Positions 18,625 through 27,410 of a stretch of 64,000 nucleotides of DNA are shown piece after piece (position 1 is the first letter of the stretch; each line of letters starts with the position of its first letter). The DNA comes from Shewanella morhuae (GTDB lineage Bacteria > Pseudomonadota > Gammaproteobacteria > Enterobacterales > Shewanellaceae): assembly GCF_900156405.1 (NCBI RefSeq), contig NZ_FTNN01000010.1, positions 62,001 through 126,000 on the forward strand, given 5' to 3'. The position numbers and the translations under genes were made by a program. The notes under the pieces were generated by a model that worked only from the letters and a program-made list of their open reading frames with translations, was not told the origin of the DNA and did no database searches.

Positions 18625-19656
18625 TTATTCATCTTGCCAAATCAGCACTTGAGCGGGTTCGCCATTGCTGCGAGTGGCACGGTACATACCTTCGGTATTA
18701 AAAGGCGTCGCAATATTACCGCGCTGATCGACAGCAATCACGCCACCAGAACCACCGGCAGTAATAAGGCGTTGATTAATCACTTCATCGGCCGCCTGAA
18801 TGATCGACTTTTGCTGGTATTTCACCTTAGCGCAAATATCTCCAGCCACTAAATAACGAATAAAAAATTCACCATGCCCAGTAGCTGATACAGCGCAAAC
18901 GCCATTTTCGGCATAGGTGCCCGCGCCGATCACAGGAGAGTCGCCAATACGGCCAAAACGTTTAGCTGTCATCCCGCCAGTTGATGTCCCTGCGGCTAAG
19001 TTACCCTTTTTATCTAAAGCAACTGCGCCGACTGTACCAAATTTATAATCGAGATCTTGCATCTTAACACTGGCAACTTGTTCAGATTTAGCCGCTGCTT
19101 GTAGCTTTTCCCGTGCATCGAGCAATTGCTGATAGCGCGCGTCAGTATCAAAATGACTATTCGGTACTAAGGTAAAACCTTGAGCCAGCGCAAATTCTTC
19201 TGCACCTGCACCAGAGAGCATTACATGTTCGGATTTATTCATTACCGCTAAAGCTAAATCTATCGGGTGGGCGATATGGCGCACGCCCGCTATTGCACCT
19301 GCATTCATGGTTTTGCCATCCATTATCGCAGCGTCTAATTCATGACCGCCGTCATAGGTGTAAACCGCGCCGAGGCCTGCATTAAATAAAGGACTGTTTT
19401 CGAGAATATTAATCGCGGCTTGAATTGCCACCAAACTGTCACCGCCCTCTTCCAATATTTTTGAGCCTTTATCAACCGCTTCTTTTAACTTATCTTTATA
19501 AGCTTGGCGTTGTTCTGGGGTGAGATTGGCCTTAGAAATCGTGCCCGCACCACCGTGAATCGCAATGGCATAAGGTTTATCTGCGGCAAAAGCGTTCTGC
19601 GACATAAAAAGTAGACCCGAAATAATTAAACTGAAGGTGGTTAGTTTTGTTTTCAT
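18625..19656 (-). CDS. iaaA: Secreted isoaspartyl peptidase / plant-type L-asparaginase
   Basis: N-terminal-nucleophile hydrolase of 343 residues that hydrolyses beta-aspartyl (isoaspartyl) dipeptides and asparagine. Residues 1-24 form a signal peptide (hydrophobic LIISGLLFM, cleavage near NAFA-AD), so it acts in the periplasm. The family start AIHGGAGTI follows. The autocatalytic cleavage site is KFGTVGAVALD with nucleophile T208. GTSTGGMTAKRFGRIGDSP and GTGxY/ATGHGE-like substrate motifs are intact. Processing into alpha and beta chains is predicted. It is monocistronic, divergent from tamA, with a strong terminator. E. coli IaaA lacks a signal peptide, so the export here differs from that model. 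Confidence 0.93.
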   Translation of the reverse strand: MKTKLTTFSLIISGLLFMSQNAFAADKPYAIAIHGGAGTISKANLTPEQRQAYKDKLKEAVDKGSKILEEGGDSLVAIQAAINILENSPLFNAGLGAVYTYDGGHELDAAIMDGKTMNAGAIAGVRHIAHPIDLALAVMNKSEHVMLSGAGAEEFALAQGFTLVPNSHFDTDARYQQLLDAREKLQAAAKSEQVASVKMQDLDYKFGTVGAVALDKKGNLAAGTSTGGMTAKRFGRIGDSPVIGAGTYAENGVCAVSATGHGEFFIRYLVAGDICAKVKYQQKSIIQAADEVINQRLITAGGSGGVIAVDQRGNIATPFNTEGMYRATRSNGEPAQVLIWQDE

Positions 19657-19776
19657 TGTTTACATCCCCTTAAAAATTAACCTCCTTTGTAACCATTTAA
19701 GCATGTAATTTCAATCCTCTCCTTGCCTGTTGGTTTTATTCTGGCGACAATGATGGCACATCACAGGGAATTTAGA

Positions 19777-21630
19777 GTGCAGCCATTTTTGCAAATCACC
19801 TCACATTACTTTCGCTTTTGCTTATTTCTGATATCAATGTCAGTTATATCAGTCGCGATGGGCGCAGATAATTTTCTTCGGTTATCAGTATCTGGCGTTA
19901 ATGAAGCTCTGCAACGCAATATTGTTGCTCACTTAGGTCCCTTGCCCGAATCTGAGGTGCAGCGTCGTGCCTTTTTGTTTAATGTTGAGGACAATGTCAG
20001 CACAGCGTTAGAATCGATGGGTTACTACCACGGCGAAATAGACGAAAATCTGATTGAGCATGATAAAGGGCCGTGGGAGCTTAAACTTGAAATTACCCTC
20101 GGTGAACCGACTATCATTCAATGGGTTGATATCAACTTTAGTGGCGAAATGCTCGATGATCGCGCTTTTGATCAATGGCTGGCACAAATTCAAATAAAAC
20201 CTGGTGATATATTAAATCACGGTGCTTATAGTGAGATGAAATCACAATTGGTTACCTTAGCTTTAGCGCGCGGCTATTTTGATGGTGAATTTACCGAATC
20301 CCAAATTAAAGTGAATCGCGACCTGAATACTGCCAAAATCAGTTTACATTTTGGCTCTGGTAAACGTTATAAATTTGGCCAAGTGAGCTTCGAAGGACAT
20401 AGCTTAGAGCCCGAGATATTAGATGACCTCATCCCTTTTAAAGCCGGCGCTTCTTATTCAACAAGGCGTGTGAGCGCACTTAACCGCCAGCTACTCGATA
20501 CGGGTTATTTCGCCAATATTAAAGTCATTCCACAAATCGATGATGTTGATGACAGTCAAATTCCGGTGCGAGTCGAGTTAACCCCCAAGGCCAGCCACGC
20601 CATCGAACTCGGTTTTGGTGGCGATATAGGAAAAACGGACCAAGCTTTCGACCCCAGAGTCCGGGTGACATGGCGCACACCACAAATCAATAAATACGGC
20701 CACTCACAGGAGACCAGTTTAGAATGGTCGCCTGATAGACCAAAATTATTAACCACTTACACAATTCCGCTGACGCATCCTTTGGATGACCAACTGAAAA
20801 TCCGCGTTGGGTTATTGCGAGATAAATACGGTGTTACCCAAGTATACGATGCGGATAATCGCGATTTTACTAATACGGGACAACTAGAATCTACCAAGTA
20901 TCTTATTGGGCTACTACGTCAACAAAGGCTAGATAATCAATGGTTAATGAATTACTCCCTTGAGGCCATTCACGAGCTATATACCCAGTCAGACATCGAC
21001 TATATGCCGACGTTTTATTTGGCTGGGATTAACTTTTCTCGAACGACGCGTGGTGATAATTCCCTTGATCCTAAATCAGGATTTAGACAAATTTACAGCC
21101 TAGACTATGCCGATCCCTACTTGGGTTCTGAAACCCGTTTAGCTCGTCTGCAAGCCAAATTTAAATGGATTGATACCTTCTTTGATAAACACAGAATCGT
21201 GTCGCGCATTGATTTAGCCGCCAACTTAGCCAACGAGAACGAACTGGCAAACATTCCACCCTCATTACGTTATTTTGCCGGTGGTGATCAGAGTGTGCGT
21301 GGCTATGGTTATCAAGAACTCGGGCCCTATTTAGACTATATTGCCGACGATGGTTCACTCAACCGCGAAGTCATCGGTGGCCGCTATTTAATGGTTGGCA
21401 GTTTAGAATATCAATATTATGTAACTCCAACTTGGCGAGTAGGCACTTTTATTGATGCGGGTAACGCTTTTGATAACAATCAATTTGAACCAGTAGTGTC
21501 AGTTGGCGGCGGCATACATTGGATTTCACCTATTGGCCCAATAAAACTGGATTTAGGGGTTGGATTGAAAGAAACCGATACCATTGAGCGGTCATGGCGC
21601 ATTCACCTGACAATGGGGACAGATCTATGA
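19777..21630 (+). CDS. tamA: Outer-membrane translocation and assembly protein TamA
   Basis: Omp85-family barrel that, with TamB, takes part in autotransporter insertion and phospholipid or outer-membrane homeostasis. Three POTRA domains (about residues 30-260 of this start) precede a 16-strand barrel with the lid-lock motif VRGYGYQELGP. A hydrophobic signal sequence (CLFLISMSVISVAMGA) ends before DNFLRLSV. I chose the GTG at 19777, which has AGGGA 7 bp upstream. ATGs at 19750/19753 and a TTG at 19723 give longer N-termini in front of the signal. The stop overlaps the tamB start (ATGA), the classic tamAB arrangement. It is divergent from iaaA. Confidence 0.92.
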   Translation: MQPFLQITSHYFRFCLFLISMSVISVAMGADNFLRLSVSGVNEALQRNIVAHLGPLPESEVQRRAFLFNVEDNVSTALESMGYYHGEIDENLIEHDKGPWELKLEITLGEPTIIQWVDINFSGEMLDDRAFDQWLAQIQIKPGDILNHGAYSEMKSQLVTLALARGYFDGEFTESQIKVNRDLNTAKISLHFGSGKRYKFGQVSFEGHSLEPEILDDLIPFKAGASYSTRRVSALNRQLLDTGYFANIKVIPQIDDVDDSQIPVRVELTPKASHAIELGFGGDIGKTDQAFDPRVRVTWRTPQINKYGHSQETSLEWSPDRPKLLTTYTIPLTHPLDDQLKIRVGLLRDKYGVTQVYDADNRDFTNTGQLESTKYLIGLLRQQRLDNQWLMNYSLEAIHELYTQSDIDYMPTFYLAGINFSRTTRGDNSLDPKSGFRQIYSLDYADPYLGSETRLARLQAKFKWIDTFFDKHRIVSRIDLAANLANENELANIPPSLRYFAGGDQSVRGYGYQELGPYLDYIADDGSLNREVIGGRYLMVGSLEYQYYVTPTWRVGTFIDAGNAFDNNQFEPVVSVGGGIHWISPIGPIKLDLGVGLKETDTIERSWRIHLTMGTDL

Positions 21631-24600
21631 GTACCCCCACAGAGCAGCATCCCACCGTGCAAGATGCGGAAAACACCCCGAACACTGAAGTAGGTGATGC
21701 AATTAGCGCATCTGTAACGCTATCAGTATCGTGGCTACAAAAATTATGGAGAAATTTCAAACTGTGGACACGTATTATTATTTATGTGCCCTTAACTTTA
21801 TTAGTTGTGATAGCGCTATTGCTAGGCACAGAATTTGGCTCGCGCATTACCGTTGGACTTGCTAATCAATTGGTACCCGATGTTGGGCTGACTTATACCT
21901 CAGGATCAATTAATAAAGATTTAGTGTTATCCCATGCAACTTGGTCTATGGCCGGAATCAAAGTTAAGCTCGATGATGTACATTTACTGTGGCAACCGGC
22001 CTGTTTTCTACAAAAACGTTTATGTGTGAATAACTTATCTGTAGCTAAGGTCGATGTCACCATTGATACTCTTGCCCTTGCCGCAGACGGCGAAGCTGCT
22101 GTTACAGCGCAGGATGAAGCACCAAGCGAACTGCTATTACCTTTTGATATTGTGCTAGATACAGCCACACTTAACGCGATTCATATCCAAGTGGATGATA
22201 TGCAATTCGCTGCAAATGAGCTTAATGCACAAGCGCAGTGGTTTACTGAAGGCTTGTCAATAAAGCAATTAACTAGCGAGGGATTATCGGTAATTATCCC
22301 CACATCGGCTGATAATGTGCAAACAGGTTCAGCAACAGGCAACAATAGTCCCACGCAAATCCCTACTGTAGCAGCGCAAGCGCAAGCACCAACAACAGCG
22401 ACACCATCACCATCAACGCCAGTAAATAATAACCCCACTGAGTGGGCATTAGCTCATTTGCCAGCTGTGTTTATGCCTTTCCCTGTGACAGTCAACGCCC
22501 TAACGCTAGACAACACCACACTGCAAATTGGTGAACGCAAAGATGTCTTTAGTCATGTTGAATTACAAGGCCGCTTTCGTGAATATCAATTGACCCTAGA
22601 GCATTTGCTGCTCAACCATACCGATGGTAATGCCGATATTACTGGCAGCTTAACCCTAGATAAAGATTATCCACTTGATTTAGAGATTAACCTTAACCTT
22701 CATCAATTAGCAGAATTACCCGAACTCACTCAGCAAGCATTAACACTAAGTTTGAGTCAAAGTGTAGGTAAATTGCAGATTGATGCAGTGGCAAAGGGCG
22801 ATGCAGATCTTATCCTTAATGGTCAGATAACGCTTGGAGACCCTAACCTGCCCTACACGGTAAAATTAGAACAGGTGCGATTACAGTGGCCACTGCAAAA
22901 CCCAGAATACTCAATAGATGATGTCACACTGGTGAGCGAAGGCGATTTCAATCAACAGCAGGCAAGGTTAAAGGGTCAACTCACCACACCGTTCCACAAA
23001 GTGCTCGATATAGACACTCTGGTCCACAATCAAGGGGCTAAATTAACGATTAACAAACTTGAGGCACTGGGCGCCATTGGCAAGGTAGATCTCACTGGGG
23101 AACTTGATTATCAAAAAGCCATAAGTTGGACCGCTAATCTCAAACTCAATGACATCAAACTCCAAGAGTTACTGCTGCCCCCAAAAGATGCGGCATCAAC
23201 AGCAACGACTCTGCCAGACAGTTTAATTTCAGGAGAATTACGTACCCAAGGGTCGTTTGCTGCTCCCCATTGGCAAATGTCCCTAAGTGACACTGAGCTC
23301 ACAGGTAGTTTGCAAGGTTATCCATTTGATATAAGTGGGGATATCAATATAAATGATGCACTGTATGTTAGTTCTAAAGGACTTAATGCCAAGGTGTTAG
23401 GCTCGACGCTAGTATTAAAAGGCGAAGCCAACGCTAACTGGGATCTTCAAGGTGAATTACAAGTGCCAGATTTTGGTTTGTGGATCCCTAAGGCAAGCGG
23501 CCAACTGCAGGCACAAATTAATGTTACCGGTGACGAAAAACATCCCCAAGTTGAGCTTACAGCACTGTTAGCTGAATTTGTTTATCAAAATATCAAACTA
23601 CAAGAATCTAATTTAAAAGCCTATTACAAGCCATTAGAACAGCATGAATTTGCCATTTCATTAAAATCAAAAACTTTGCAGCTGGCAACAGAACGTATAG
23701 ACACCTTAACGCTCGGTGCAAAAGGCACGATCAATGCTCAAAAACTTACCCTTAATGCCACAGGCGATCTCGGCCTTGATGCCACAGTAAGTAGCCAATA
23801 CGATGTGAAAAAATCACGGCTACAAGTTGACGTCGAACGCTTAAACCTCAACACACCAATTGGCCCATGGCAGCTAGACAAGACAATTAATCTCGCTTGG
23901 GATCAAACCAAGAATCAGGGCAGTATTACGCCGTTTTGTCTGATCAACCCAAACAGTCGCTTTTGTTTAAATAACAACACCTCATTAGGTAACAAAGGCA
24001 ATGCACAAGTAAGCTATTCAGGTAACCCAGGGAAATTATTAATCCCTATATTACCCACGAATATGCGCTGGGATGGGCCCGCATCATTATTAGCCAACTT
24101 TGCTTGGGCCGCAAACCGTAAGCCTACTGCTGATGTTAATCTAGACTTTACGCCTGGTAGTATCATGCTCAAACGAGCAAAAAATCGTGAAGTGACTATC
24201 GATTATCAAAATCTATCGTTGCGGGCCAATTTAGATGCAAAACAATTAACAACGGCATTAAATTTCGAGTCAGAAGGCATTGCAAGCTGGCAGAGTGAGA
24301 TTAACGTCAATGTCACGCCCGATCGAGCGCTCGCAGGTTACGCCAATATAAAGCAAATCAACTTACAGCCACTTGGGGAGTTTTTTCCGCAATTAAATAC
24401 AGTGCAAGGCTTACTAACCAGCCAGCTAAACTTTGCAGGTAGTCTTGATGCCCCAGAAGTATCAGGTAGCATGGCCTTAACTGAAGGCGCTTTAGCATTG
24501 ACTGCCAACCCAACTTTAGTTGATAAGATTGACATGTCGATGACATTTGCAGGCCAACAGGCGCAACTCAAGGGCCGCTGGATGATGGGTAATGGTTTAG

Positions 24601-25613
24601 GACGAGTGAATGGTCAACTGCAATGGCCACAAGGGCAATTTAGCGGTGAGTTAGCCGTCCAAGGTGAAAAACTTGCGGTGATCCAGCCACCACTGGCTAT
24701 TCTCGATGTTTCCCCTGATATCACGGTTACGTTTAGCAGTAAGCAACTGGCCGTGAAGGGGCAAATCAACGTCCCATCTGGCAATATCAAAATTGTCCCA
24801 TTAGCAGAAGGCGGTATCGCAACCTCTGAGGACGTGGTGTTTGATGACTCCATCGCCGCCACTCAACCTAAAGCCAGCCCCTACGCCATAATCGCTGATC
24901 TTAATATCAATGTGGGCAATGAACTCAGAATTGATGGCATGGGCCTCAAAGGTAAACTGCAAGGTACGCTAAAGTTACAGCAACAAGCTTTCCGTCCTCC
25001 TTTGCTATTTGGCAATATCAAAGTCAATCAAGGTAGTTACAAGTTTATGGGTCAAACCCTGAAAATTCGCACCGGAGAAGTACAATTTGTGGGGCCAACC
25101 TCAGTACCTAACCTTAATATTGAAGCGATACGCGAAATTAAGAGCGAGGACTTAGTCGCCGGCGTGCGCGTAACGGGTACTCCATCACGCCCTGTCGTCA
25201 CTTTATTTTCAAATCCAGCCAAAGAGCAGGCCGAAATTCTATCTTACATCGTTAAAGGTAGTGGCTTTAACAATGCGAATAATGAACAGAATAACTCACT
25301 CATGATGGGCGCAGCCTTAGGGTTAAGCTCACAGGTTGGCGGCGGCGCAATTAACAACATTGGTAATACTGCAACCGGGTTAATTGAAGAGTTTGGTTTC
25401 TCAAACGTACAACTCGATACCAACGATGAAGGACGCGTTGCGATCAGTGGTTATATTGGCGAGGACTTAATGGTGAAATATGGCGTTGGCGTATTTAACC
25501 CCGGCTATGAAATGACCGTGAGATACTATCTACTCTCTCAACTTTACCTAGAAACCGTATCGGGTACTTTAGGTCAATCTCTTGATATTTATTACAACTT
25601 CAATATCAAGTAA
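21627..25613 (+). CDS. tamB: Inner-membrane-anchored translocation protein TamB
   Basis: Giant AsmA-like/DUF490 protein of 1,328 residues (E. coli 1,259). An N-terminal membrane anchor (IIIYVPLTLLVVIALLLG, about residues 50-70) is followed by a long beta-taco that spans the periplasm. The C-terminal DUF490 domain has QGSYKFMGQTLKI and ILSYIVKGSGF. It probably forms a lipid or protein conduit with TamA. The ATG overlaps the tamA stop. An in-frame ATG at 21594 lies within tamA and is less likely. A Pro/Thr/Gln/Ala-rich low-complexity stretch (about residues 230-268) interrupts the first third and is not obvious in E. coli TamB. Confidence 0.93.
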   Translation: MSTPTEQHPTVQDAENTPNTEVGDAISASVTLSVSWLQKLWRNFKLWTRIIIYVPLTLLVVIALLLGTEFGSRITVGLANQLVPDVGLTYTSGSINKDLVLSHATWSMAGIKVKLDDVHLLWQPACFLQKRLCVNNLSVAKVDVTIDTLALAADGEAAVTAQDEAPSELLLPFDIVLDTATLNAIHIQVDDMQFAANELNAQAQWFTEGLSIKQLTSEGLSVIIPTSADNVQTGSATGNNSPTQIPTVAAQAQAPTTATPSPSTPVNNNPTEWALAHLPAVFMPFPVTVNALTLDNTTLQIGERKDVFSHVELQGRFREYQLTLEHLLLNHTDGNADITGSLTLDKDYPLDLEINLNLHQLAELPELTQQALTLSLSQSVGKLQIDAVAKGDADLILNGQITLGDPNLPYTVKLEQVRLQWPLQNPEYSIDDVTLVSEGDFNQQQARLKGQLTTPFHKVLDIDTLVHNQGAKLTINKLEALGAIGKVDLTGELDYQKAISWTANLKLNDIKLQELLLPPKDAASTATTLPDSLISGELRTQGSFAAPHWQMSLSDTELTGSLQGYPFDISGDININDALYVSSKGLNAKVLGSTLVLKGEANANWDLQGELQVPDFGLWIPKASGQLQAQINVTGDEKHPQVELTALLAEFVYQNIKLQESNLKAYYKPLEQHEFAISLKSKTLQLATERIDTLTLGAKGTINAQKLTLNATGDLGLDATVSSQYDVKKSRLQVDVERLNLNTPIGPWQLDKTINLAWDQTKNQGSITPFCLINPNSRFCLNNNTSLGNKGNAQVSYSGNPGKLLIPILPTNMRWDGPASLLANFAWAANRKPTADVNLDFTPGSIMLKRAKNREVTIDYQNLSLRANLDAKQLTTALNFESEGIASWQSEINVNVTPDRALAGYANIKQINLQPLGEFFPQLNTVQGLLTSQLNFAGSLDAPEVSGSMALTEGALALTANPTLVDKIDMSMTFAGQQAQLKGRWMMGNGLGRVNGQLQWPQGQFSGELAVQGEKLAVIQPPLAILDVSPDITVTFSSKQLAVKGQINVPSGNIKIVPLAEGGIATSEDVVFDDSIAATQPKASPYAIIADLNINVGNELRIDGMGLKGKLQGTLKLQQQAFRPPLLFGNIKVNQGSYKFMGQTLKIRTGEVQFVGPTSVPNLNIEAIREIKSEDLVAGVRVTGTPSRPVVTLFSNPAKEQAEILSYIVKGSGFNNANNEQNNSLMMGAALGLSSQVGGGAINNIGNTATGLIEEFGFSNVQLDTNDEGRVAISGYIGEDLMVKYGVGVFNPGYEMTVRYYLLSQLYLETVSGTLGQSLDIYYNFNIK

Positions 25614-25683
25614 TAAGATTAACTCAAAATCTATTTTATAGAGTTAACAGTAACGGATTCTAAAACCGCTGGATTTGAGAGAC

Positions 25684-25709
25684 AAAAAAAGCGCCATTAG
25701 GCGCTTTTT
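25684..25709. terminator. Bidirectional terminator between tamB and rplY
   Basis: Hairpin AGCGCC-ATTA-GGCGCT is flanked by seven A residues on the left and five T residues on the right, so it can end transcription of convergent tamB and rplY. Confidence 0.85.
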
Positions 25710-25725
25710 ACTTCAGTCACGGCAA

Positions 25726-26013
25726 TTAAGCGTAAACGAAGTCAACATGCTCAATGATTGGCTTGAACACGTGGCGTTGCATAGCTTGAACACGTACACC
25801 TACATCTTTTCCATCAACAACGATAGTCAGTGTAGAAGTGTAGAAATCTTCATTAGCTTGAATGTTAATGATATCTTTGTGATCAAAAACAATAGAAACT
25901 GGCTCTTTGCCTTTGCCATAAATAACAGCAGGTACTTTAGCAGCATGGCGTAGGCGGCGGCTCGAACCTTTCCCTATTTCAGTGCGGGCTTGTGCTTGGA
26001 TAGTGTAAGACAT
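25726..26013 (-). CDS. rplY: 50S ribosomal protein L25
   Basis: 5S rRNA-binding ribosomal protein of 95 residues, the short single-domain form as in E. coli (94). [21 protein letters not shown], the [10 protein letters not shown] loop and the C-terminal [10 protein letters not shown] are typical. It is monocistronic, transcribed away from the small gene at 26305, with a shared terminator facing tamB. The 291-bp upstream gap must hold its promoter. I see no clear structured leader there. Confidence 0.95.
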   Translation of the reverse strand: MSYTIQAQARTEIGKGSSRRLRHAAKVPAVIYGKGKEPVSIVFDHKDIINIQANEDFYTSTLTIVVDGKDVGVRVQAMQRHVFKPIIEHVDFVYA

Positions 26014-26304
26014 GTGTTTCTCACTTAAATTTAGAGTAAAAAATTGCCGACATTTTCGACCAATGGCGGCTCATATAAAGCGCGCGGATATTAACATAGA
26101 TACCTAAAGCACACAAGAATCAGCCAATGCCTGAACATACCAATGTCTGCGTTAGTAAAATGGAGGGGTCTTTATCAAGTTAAAGGACTTGTATCATGGC
26201 GGTTACACTAAAGAAACTGCTCTGTCCTGAAAAGAAAAACTCGCGTTCTAGATCACACTGGGCTCTAAAAAAGCCTGATAAGCTCGAGCAAATTTCGATA
26301 ATTG

Positions 26305-26688
26305 ATGCGTCATAATATGTCTCATCCACTATACCAGTTACAGCAAGAGAATCGACTTTCATGCCAATTAGCCCATGAGTTAGTCTCGCTTATCGAAACT
26401 GTGCCATATCAGCAAAATACGTTAGAATTAAAATGTTTAGAATTACTCGCCTGTACCCAACAAAAAAACCATATCTTAATTATGCTGATGCAAACCACTC
26501 AGGGTGTCGACATAAAAGCGCAAAGACTTAGACAATACCAATTATCGCAGCGCTTAAGCCTATTAATCTGTCATTGGCAACAGCATCGGGAGCTAAGCAT
26601 GCTAAACCAGCACTTTATTCCATTGCTGCAGCATTATTTAATTGAGGCTCAAGCCTTAGAGCAAACATTTCACCTGCAGATGCAATAA
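26305..26688 (+). CDS. Small helical protein of unknown function
   Basis: I do not recognise this 127-residue frame. It is rich in Leu, Gln and His, has no membrane segment and should be mostly alpha-helical (LAHELVSLIET, LELKCLELLACTQQ, LSQRLSLLICHWQQHRELSML). Composition is protein-like and the frame is clean, but no convincing ribosome site precedes the ATG at 26305 or that at 26317. It stands between rplY and the M15 peptidase gene, convergent with the latter. The helical four-segment look recalls flagellar export chaperones, but no flagellar gene is near, so no function is assigned. Confidence 0.5.
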   Translation: MRHNMSHPLYQLQQENRLSCQLAHELVSLIETVPYQQNTLELKCLELLACTQQKNHILIMLMQTTQGVDIKAQRLRQYQLSQRLSLLICHWQQHRELSMLNQHFIPLLQHYLIEAQALEQTFHLQMQ

Positions 26689-26701
26689 TAAAAGTACTGA
26701 G

Positions 26702-27250
26702 TTACCAGTGTCTTACTGGGCCACAATCCACATGCACAAAACCAGAGCTGGGATAATACCCAACACCTCCGAGTTTCAGCGATAATGCGGCCTCACGTAG
26801 GGTTTTTAACTTAACGCTTGGAATGGCAATATCCATCGCCATTCCCCGCATATGGTAACTTTTCTTGGCAACACCACCACTGTTATTCGCCAGCATTGCG
26901 TTGGTTTTCGGTGATCGATAACCAGAAATCACATGTATTTCATCATCGGTATTTAAAGTCGTTTTAAGCGAATAGAGTAAATCGAATAACCGTTTATCCA
27001 TTGGCGCAGCAATATTCTGACGATGATCCCGCAGTAAATGATTAAAATCTTTTAATACCTTACTTTGATAATGCCCATCAATCCAATAACTGCCGTCGTC
27101 ACGTTCTCCAGTATGGCGATTAAAAAGACTTAATTCGCGGATCCCTTTTGTCGAACGACTCGCCACGGCTTTTGAAGGAATAAAAGAACATAATGCCACA
27201 CCACTAAGGCCTAACAATAACTGCCTACGGGCAGGACAGATCAAAGTCAC
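26702..27250 (-). CDS. YcbK-type M15 peptidoglycan endopeptidase
   Basis: DUF882/peptidase M15 family protein of 182 residues, related to E. coli YcbK (MepK), which cuts 3-3 cross-links in murein. The N-terminus ARRQLLLGLSGVALCSF resembles a twin-arginine export signal. The zinc motifs are complete: SYHMRGMAMDIA (H and D ligands) and FVHVDCG. Just upstream in the same direction is an LdtD-type transpeptidase that makes 3-3 cross-links. The same pairing occurs in E. coli (ycbB-ycbK), which supports a make-and-cut pair. The gap between them is 160 bp, so they may have separate promoters. Confidence 0.88.
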   Translation of the reverse strand: MTLICPARRQLLLGLSGVALCSFIPSKAVASRSTKGIRELSLFNRHTGERDDGSYWIDGHYQSKVLKDFNHLLRDHRQNIAAPMDKRLFDLLYSLKTTLNTDDEIHVISGYRSPKTNAMLANNSGGVAKKSYHMRGMAMDIAIPSVKLKTLREAALSLKLGGVGYYPSSGFVHVDCGPVRHW

Positions 27251-27410
27251 ACGGTCACCTTTTTGTCTATTTTTTGGTCATCAAAGAGGCAACTTATACT
27301 GAATTAATACTAAGTTCAAGTTTTACTCGCTCGATTTTTTAGCGCAGTTTTAAAATGCCGTGTGAGTTCAATTTGTTAGTAATGCAAATAGTAAAGTGGT
27401 AAAAGCTCCC

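Noticed and set aside
26180..26362. 60-residue minus-strand frame near rplY
   Set aside because: It overlaps the start of the better plus-strand frame and the rplY upstream region, with no recognisable motifs.
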